Assembly (NCBI RefSeq): GCF_029626145.1
Contig: NZ_JARUBJ010000002.1
Span: 4,003,501 to 4,067,500 of the forward strand
DNA from: Micromonospora sp. WMMD961
GTDB lineage: Bacteria; Actinomycetota; Actinomycetes; Mycobacteriales; Micromonosporaceae
Length of the DNA stretch: 64,000 bases
Reading direction: 5' to 3'
Positions within the stretch are counted from its first letter, which is position 1, and each line of letters opens with the position of its first letter. Below the pieces are notes generated by a model. That model ran no database searches, was not told the origin of the DNA, and was given only the letters and a program-made list of their open reading frames with translations. Position numbers and translations under genes: made by a program. Below, one piece after another: positions 60,112 through 64,000 of the stretch.

Positions 60112-60814
60112 CCTCGAACGGGAGTTGCGCGACCTGTCCGCCTGGCTGGAGACACCCGAGCCGCCCGACGTGACCGCCCGGGTCCGCGTACGACTCGACA
60201 GGCCCGTGCGCCGGTGGCGTCCGCTCGCCGCAGCGGCGCTCGTCGCCCTCCTGGTCGCGTTGGTGCCGCCGACGCGGGCCGCCGTCGCGGACGCCGTCGC
60301 CGGGCTGCTGCGCTTCGCCGGTGTCAGCATCGCCACCTCGTCCGCCCCGACGCCGGCCGCCGGCACCCCGTCGCCGTTGCCCGGGCAGCGGACCGCCGCC
60401 CTGGACGAGGCGCAGCGGGCGGTGCGGTTCCCGATCCGGCTACCGGCCTCGTTGGGTCCGCCCGAGCGGGTGCTGGTCGCCGACCCCGACCCTTCGGGCG
60501 TCTGCCGGGTGGCGACGCTGCTCTACGACGGGGGCGCGCTGCGCATCGACGCGTTCGACGGTCGCCTCAACCTGGCCTTCCACAAGCAGGTCACAGCGCC
60601 GGGCGCGGAGTGGACACAGGTCGGCGGCCACTTCGCGGTGTGGGTCGACGGCCCGCACGTGCTGTCGTACGTGGACCGTGCGGGCGAAGTCCGCGAGGAG
60701 ACCGCCCGACTTGCCGCCTCGACCCTGATCTGGCAGAACGCCGACGTGAGCTACCGGCTCGAAGGTTCCCTCAGCAAGGCCGAGGCGATCGAGATCGCCC
60801 GCTCGCTGGGCTAG
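60104..60814 (+). CDS. Membrane-anchored partner of the ECF sigma factor (probable anti-sigma)
   Basis: 236 residues. A short cytoplasmic head (residues 1-38, GDLERELRDLSAWLETPEPP) precedes one membrane segment (WRPLAAAALVALLVALVPP, 38-56) and an extracellular domain of about 170 residues. It lacks the HxxxCxxC zinc motif of ZAS anti-sigma factors. The outer domain contains LRIDAFDGRLNLAFHKQV and FAVWVDGPHVLSYV strands, resembling DUF4367-type sensor domains. The 8-bp overlap with the sigma gene supports an anti-sigma role. This is an inference from context. Confidence 0.75.
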   Translation: MGDLERELRDLSAWLETPEPPDVTARVRVRLDRPVRRWRPLAAAALVALLVALVPPTRAAVADAVAGLLRFAGVSIATSSAPTPAAGTPSPLPGQRTAALDEAQRAVRFPIRLPASLGPPERVLVADPDPSGVCRVATLLYDGGALRIDAFDGRLNLAFHKQVTAPGAEWTQVGGHFAVWVDGPHVLSYVDRAGEVREETARLAASTLIWQNADVSYRLEGSLSKAEAIEIARSLG

Positions 60815-60917
60815 GGAACCCGGCGGGATCGACCGGTGTCCAGAAGACACGACGGGTCTTCGGCCGACGGGCTGTGCCAGCCCGCAGGTGGCGGACGGCG
60901 CACCGGAAGGGGTGGAG

Positions 60918-61436
60918 ATGGGTTCACGGGGCAGGATGCTGCTGGTGTCATCGGTGCTGCTGGTGGCGGGATGCTCGACCACTACCAGCGGCGGGTCGGC
61001 CGCGCCGGCCGTCGCCACCGCGGCGGCCACCACCACGAGTGCTGCGGCGGGCTGTGGGTCTCGGGTCGAGACCGGGTCGCTGCCCGACTGGGCGGACGCC
61101 GGATTCCACGGCGACGCGCGGGTCCCGCACGTCTTCGGCGCGAAGGGTGACATCGTGGCGGTGCTGTTCGCCCACCCGCTGCGGCAGCACCGCAAGGACG
61201 GGTCGAACAACAAGATCCTGTGGGTGGCCCAGGCCTCCACGACCTCGCCGGACCCGACGGCACCGGCCACGCTGGTGATCACCGCGACGCTGGACGGCAC
61301 CGACACCACTGTCACCCGGGAGGTCGCCGGCGGACCAGGTCCGTCGATCATCGACGTGCCCCAGGCCGGTTGCTGGCGTCTGGACCTGCGCTGGTCCGGG
61401 CACACCGACACGATGGACCTGGTCTACGCGCCGTGA
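60918..61436 (+). CDS. Putative lipoprotein
   Basis: 172 residues. The start MGSRGRMLLVSSVLLVAGCS gives a lipoprotein signal with lipobox LVAGC, so the mature protein begins at Cys19 and is tethered outside the membrane. A Thr/Ser/Ala-rich linker follows (SAAPAVATAAATTTSAAA), then a globular domain of about 130 residues with two Cys (GCGSRVE and AGCWRLDL). The latter resembles a beta-sandwich; WRLDLRWSGHTDTMDLVY closes it. ATG 60918 follows GGAAGGGG. It lies 103 bp after the sigma/anti-sigma pair on the same strand and may belong to that regulon. Function unknown. Confidence 0.75.
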   Translation: MGSRGRMLLVSSVLLVAGCSTTTSGGSAAPAVATAAATTTSAAAGCGSRVETGSLPDWADAGFHGDARVPHVFGAKGDIVAVLFAHPLRQHRKDGSNNKILWVAQASTTSPDPTAPATLVITATLDGTDTTVTREVAGGPGPSIIDVPQAGCWRLDLRWSGHTDTMDLVYAP

Positions 61437-61463
61437 GCGCACGGGCCGCCTAGGCTGCCGGGC

Positions 61464-62132
61464 GTGCTGAAGGACCCACGGGCGGCGGCGGCCCACGACA
61501 ACGCCGAGTGGTGCGACATCGTCTGCGGCAGCCACGGGCTGGCCGGCCGTACCGACGCCGACGCCTGGTCGGTCCCCCACCGTTCGCCACCGTGGTACCC
61601 GGACGCGGTCACCCTGCGGCCGGACGTCGACGCCGAGACCCTGCTGGCCCGCATCGACGCGGGGCCCGGCGCGTCGGTGAAGGACAGCTTCGCCGACCTC
61701 GACCTGTCCGGGTACGGCTTCCGGGTGCTCTTCGACGCCCAGTGGATCCATCGCCCTCCGGTGCAACCGCCGGTCGCCGCCGCGCTCACCCCCGTCGGCA
61801 CGCCCGACGAGCTGGCGGCCTGGGCGGCGGCGCACGGCGGCGTCGGCCTGTTCCGCCCCGCGCTCCTGGACCACCCTCGGGTACGGGTGCTCGCCCGCCG
61901 CGACGACAGCGGCGTGATCACCGGCGGCGCGGTGCTCAGCGGGGACGGGGTCGTCCACGGCGTCTCCAACCTGTTCACCCACACCGAGGACCCCCGGGGC
62001 ATCTGGCGCGCGGTGTGCGCCACTGTGCCCGACGCACCGCTGGTCGGTTACGAAGCCGCCCCGGACCTCGCCCCAGCCCTGGCGACCGGCTTCGTCCCCA
62101 CCGGCCCGCTGCGGGTCTGGGTCCGCGACTAG
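61464..62132 (+). CDS. Hypothetical protein with GNAT-like C-terminal half
   Basis: 222 residues, soluble. The N-terminal part (AAHDNAEWCDIVCGSHGL, WSVPHRSPPWYPDAVTL) recurs, by my memory, in actinobacterial proteins annotated as hypothetical or acetyltransferase-like. The C-terminal half (VRVLARRDDSGVITGGAVLSGDGVVHGVSNLF, VGYEAAPDLAPALATGFVPTGPLRVWV) has the strand order and final GF-x-x-x-G pattern of a GNAT fold. GTG 61464 has no clear ribosome site. It is 27 bp after the lipoprotein stop and probably cotranscribed. I am unsure of its function. Confidence 0.65.
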   Translation: MLKDPRAAAAHDNAEWCDIVCGSHGLAGRTDADAWSVPHRSPPWYPDAVTLRPDVDAETLLARIDAGPGASVKDSFADLDLSGYGFRVLFDAQWIHRPPVQPPVAAALTPVGTPDELAAWAAAHGGVGLFRPALLDHPRVRVLARRDDSGVITGGAVLSGDGVVHGVSNLFTHTEDPRGIWRAVCATVPDAPLVGYEAAPDLAPALATGFVPTGPLRVWVRD

Positions 62133-62175
62133 GACTCCAGGCGCACCCTCGACGCCCCCCAGGGTCCGCCCACGG

Positions 62176-62415
62176 ACAGCTATGCTCGACGGCATCGGCA
62201 CCGATCCGGCCATCACCGGGGAGCCTCCGGAAGAACGGGCAGCTCGACCGCCCCAGTAGAACCGGACGTAGCGGCACGTCACGTCGCGAAAGTGAGCGGC
62301 GCCCGCACCATCGGGGCGCAAGCGGGGTGGTACCGCGGAGTCCTGGCCATACGCCCGGCACTTCGTCCCCGCGTGGGCAGTGAGCTGATGCCCGCGTGAG
62401 CGGACGTGGAGTGTA
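62176..62415 (+). ncRNA. T-box leader (isoleucine) controlling ileS
   Basis: The T-box motif GGGGTGGTACCGCGG lies at 62324-62338 and an isoleucine specifier ATC at 62212-62214 (CATCACCGGGGAGCC), within a short stem I region. The downstream part, CCCGCGTGGGCAGTGAGC... GTAGGGAGAG, contains the ribosome site of ileS and can pair with the antisequestrator strand. This matches actinobacterial ileS T-boxes with very short stem I that act on translation rather than termination. Uncharged tRNA-Ile would bind and free the ribosome site. Confidence 0.88.
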
Positions 62416-62427
62416 GGGAGAGCGTCG

Positions 62428-64000
62428 GTGCCGGACGGTCCGTTGAAGTCGCCATTCGTGCCACTACCCACCAAGATCGACCTTGGTGGGATGGACCGTA
62501 CGGTAATCGAGTGGTGGCAGGCGAACAACGTGTTCGACCGGAGCCTGGAGCAGACGGCCGACGGCCCGCCGTGGGTGTTCTACGAGGGGCCGCCGACCGC
62601 CAACGGCACCCCGGGCACCCACCACATCGAGGCGCGGGTCTTCAAGGACCTCTTCCCCCGCTACCGGACGATGCGGGGCTTCTCGGTGCCACGCCGGGCC
62701 GGGTGGGACTGCCACGGCCTGCCGGTCGAGCTCGCGGTGGAGAAGGAGCTGGGCCTCAGCGGCAAGCCCGACATCGAGAAGATGGGCATCGCCGAGTTCA
62801 ACGCCCGGTGCCGTACCTCGGTGCTGCGGCACGTCGACGAGTTCGTCCAGCTCAGTGAGCGGATGGGCTACTGGATCGACCTGGAGCACCCGTACGAGAC
62901 GATGTCCCCGGAGTACGTGGACAGTGTCTGGTGGTCACTGAAGAAGATCCACGACGACGGGCGCCTGGTGGAGGACTTCCGGGTGGCCCCGTACTGCACC
63001 CGCGACGGCACGACCCTGTCCGACCACGAGGTGGCCCAGGGGTACGAGACAGTCACCGACCCGTCCGTGTACGTGCGGTTCCCGTTGCGCGAGCCGGTAG
63101 CCGGGCACCACGATGTCGAGCTGCTGATCTGGACCACCACCCCGTGGACCCTGGTGTCCAACACCGCCGTCGCCGTGCACCCCACTGTGACGTACACAGT
63201 CGCCCGCACCGAGCGGGGCACGTTCGTCGTCGCCGAGCCGCTGACCCGGCGGGTCCTCGGTGAGGAGGCGGAGATCCTGGCGACCGTGCCGGGGGCGGCC
63301 CTGGAGGGGTTGCGCTACGAGCGGCCGTTCGACCTGGTGGACATCCCGGACGCGCACCGCGTCGTCCTCGCGGACTACGTCACGACCGAGGACGGCACCG
63401 GCCTGGTGCACCAGGCGCCGGCCTTCGGCGCTGACGACCTGGCCGTCTGCCGCGCCTACGGGTTGCCGCTGGTGAACCCGGTCGCCCCGAACGGGCGGTT
63501 CCACGACGACATCGAGCTGGTCGGCGGGGTGTTCTTCAAGGACGCCGACGCGTTGCTCATCGACCGGCTCAGGGAGTCCGGTCGGTTGTTCCGGCACGAG
63601 CCGTTCGAGCACCCCTACCCGCACTGCTGGCGGTGCCACACCCCGCTGATGTACTACGCGCAGCCCTCCTGGTACATCCGGACCACCGAGGTACGCGACG
63701 AGCTGACCCGGGAGAACGAGAACACCAACTGGTTCCCGGAGCACATCAAACACGGCCGGTACGGCGACTGGCTGGAAAACAACATCGACTGGGCGGTGTC
63801 CCGCTCCCGGTACTGGGGCACCCCGCTGCCGCTGTGGCGCTGCCCGGACAACCACGTGACAGCGGTCGGCTCCCGCGCGGAGCTCGGCGAGCTGGCCGGC
63901 GCCGACCTGTCCGAGCTGGACCCGCACCGCCCGTACGTCGACGAGATCACCTTCGGGTGCCCGGACTGCGGCCGGACCGCCACCCGGGTCCCCGAGGTGA
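62428..64000 (+). CDS. ileS: Isoleucyl-tRNA synthetase, 3' part beyond window
   Basis: 524 codons are present before the window ends; the family has about 1040-1050. Charges tRNA-Ile. GTG 62428 follows GGGAG and lies just after the T-box. The HIGH-type motif is PTANGTPGTHH (57-67) in GPPTANGTPGTHHIEARVF, characteristic of the eukaryote-like (type 2) synthetase of actinobacteria. The editing domain begins near residue 200 (LLIWTTTPWTLVSNTAVAV), and the WRCHTPLMYYAQPSWYI and VSRSRYWGTPLPLWRC blocks follow. The KMSKS motif is outside the window. No frameshift is seen. Confidence 0.96.
   Translation, partial: MPDGPLKSPFVPLPTKIDLGGMDRTVIEWWQANNVFDRSLEQTADGPPWVFYEGPPTANGTPGTHHIEARVFKDLFPRYRTMRGFSVPRRAGWDCHGLPVELAVEKELGLSGKPDIEKMGIAEFNARCRTSVLRHVDEFVQLSERMGYWIDLEHPYETMSPEYVDSVWWSLKKIHDDGRLVEDFRVAPYCTRDGTTLSDHEVAQGYETVTDPSVYVRFPLREPVAGHHDVELLIWTTTPWTLVSNTAVAVHPTVTYTVARTERGTFVVAEPLTRRVLGEEAEILATVPGAALEGLRYERPFDLVDIPDAHRVVLADYVTTEDGTGLVHQAPAFGADDLAVCRAYGLPLVNPVAPNGRFHDDIELVGGVFFKDADALLIDRLRESGRLFRHEPFEHPYPHCWRCHTPLMYYAQPSWYIRTTEVRDELTRENENTNWFPEHIKHGRYGDWLENNIDWAVSRSRYWGTPLPLWRCPDNHVTAVGSRAELGELAGADLSELDPHRPYVDEITFGCPDCGRTATRVPEV

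Overview
The window looks like a chromosomal segment of a high-GC filamentous actinomycete, most likely Micromonosporaceae (Micromonospora-like). This rests on the very high GC, frequent GTG starts, GTGA/ATGA start-stop overlaps, LuxR/SARP/TetR/PadR regulators, an actinobacterial translational-type T-box before ileS, and a cobalamin operon mixing CobN with CbiD and CbiG. No tRNA, rRNA, CRISPR array or intact mobile element was seen.

1-12.4 kb: a partial M55 D-aminopeptidase gene, then a compact type II (aromatic) polyketide cluster. The leftward operon (9273 to 1122) encodes a TcmI-type cyclase, a complete dedicated acetyl-CoA carboxylase (fused beta-alpha carboxyltransferase, BCCP, biotin carboxylase), an ACP fused to an aromatase/cyclase, a WhiE-ORFII/CurC-like cupin, KS-alpha, chain length factor, and a small ABM-type monooxygenase. 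The rightward arm encodes a SARP activator, a second TcmI-type cyclase and a FAD monooxygenase. No ketoreductase is present. The gene set resembles spore-pigment or pentangular-polyphenol pathways; the product is not known. GTGACG-type direct repeats at 11-bp spacing lie at three places where a SARP could act.

12.6-41.5 kb: mixed accessory and housekeeping genes. These include a membrane-anchored helix-hairpin-helix protein, LtrA, a YrdC-fold protein, an F420-type LLM oxidoreductase, a secreted beta-helix protein, an APC permease, and two very large divergent regulators (a LuxR-type ATPase and a class III cyclase-ATPase). Then come methyltransferases, a TetR/oxidoreductase pair, a dienelactone-hydrolase-like gene, a glycosyltransferase, a MarR/MFS pair, a CrcB/Fluc pair, and a PadR-ABC transporter operon. 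Two gene relics were found: an IS701-like transposase scrap and the frameshifted 3' end of a phenylacetate-CoA ligase gene. Many genes end at long perfect hairpins.

41.5-58.1 kb: a leftward cobalamin operon, from a cobalamin riboswitch and a tiny His-rich ORF through cobN, a fused AAA/VWA chelatase subunit, cobO, cobB, cobI, cobM, cbiD, cobL, cbiG-cobJ, a ferredoxin and cobH to a cbiX-cobA fusion. Nearly every junction is a 4-bp overlap. It carries enzymes for both the aerobic (CobN) and the anaerobic-type (CbiX, CbiD, CbiG) routes.

58.3-64 kb: a metallo-beta-lactamase-fold hydrolase, a conserved small protein, an ECF sigma factor with a membrane-anchored partner, a lipoprotein, an uncharacterised protein, and a T-box-controlled ileS that runs off the right edge.
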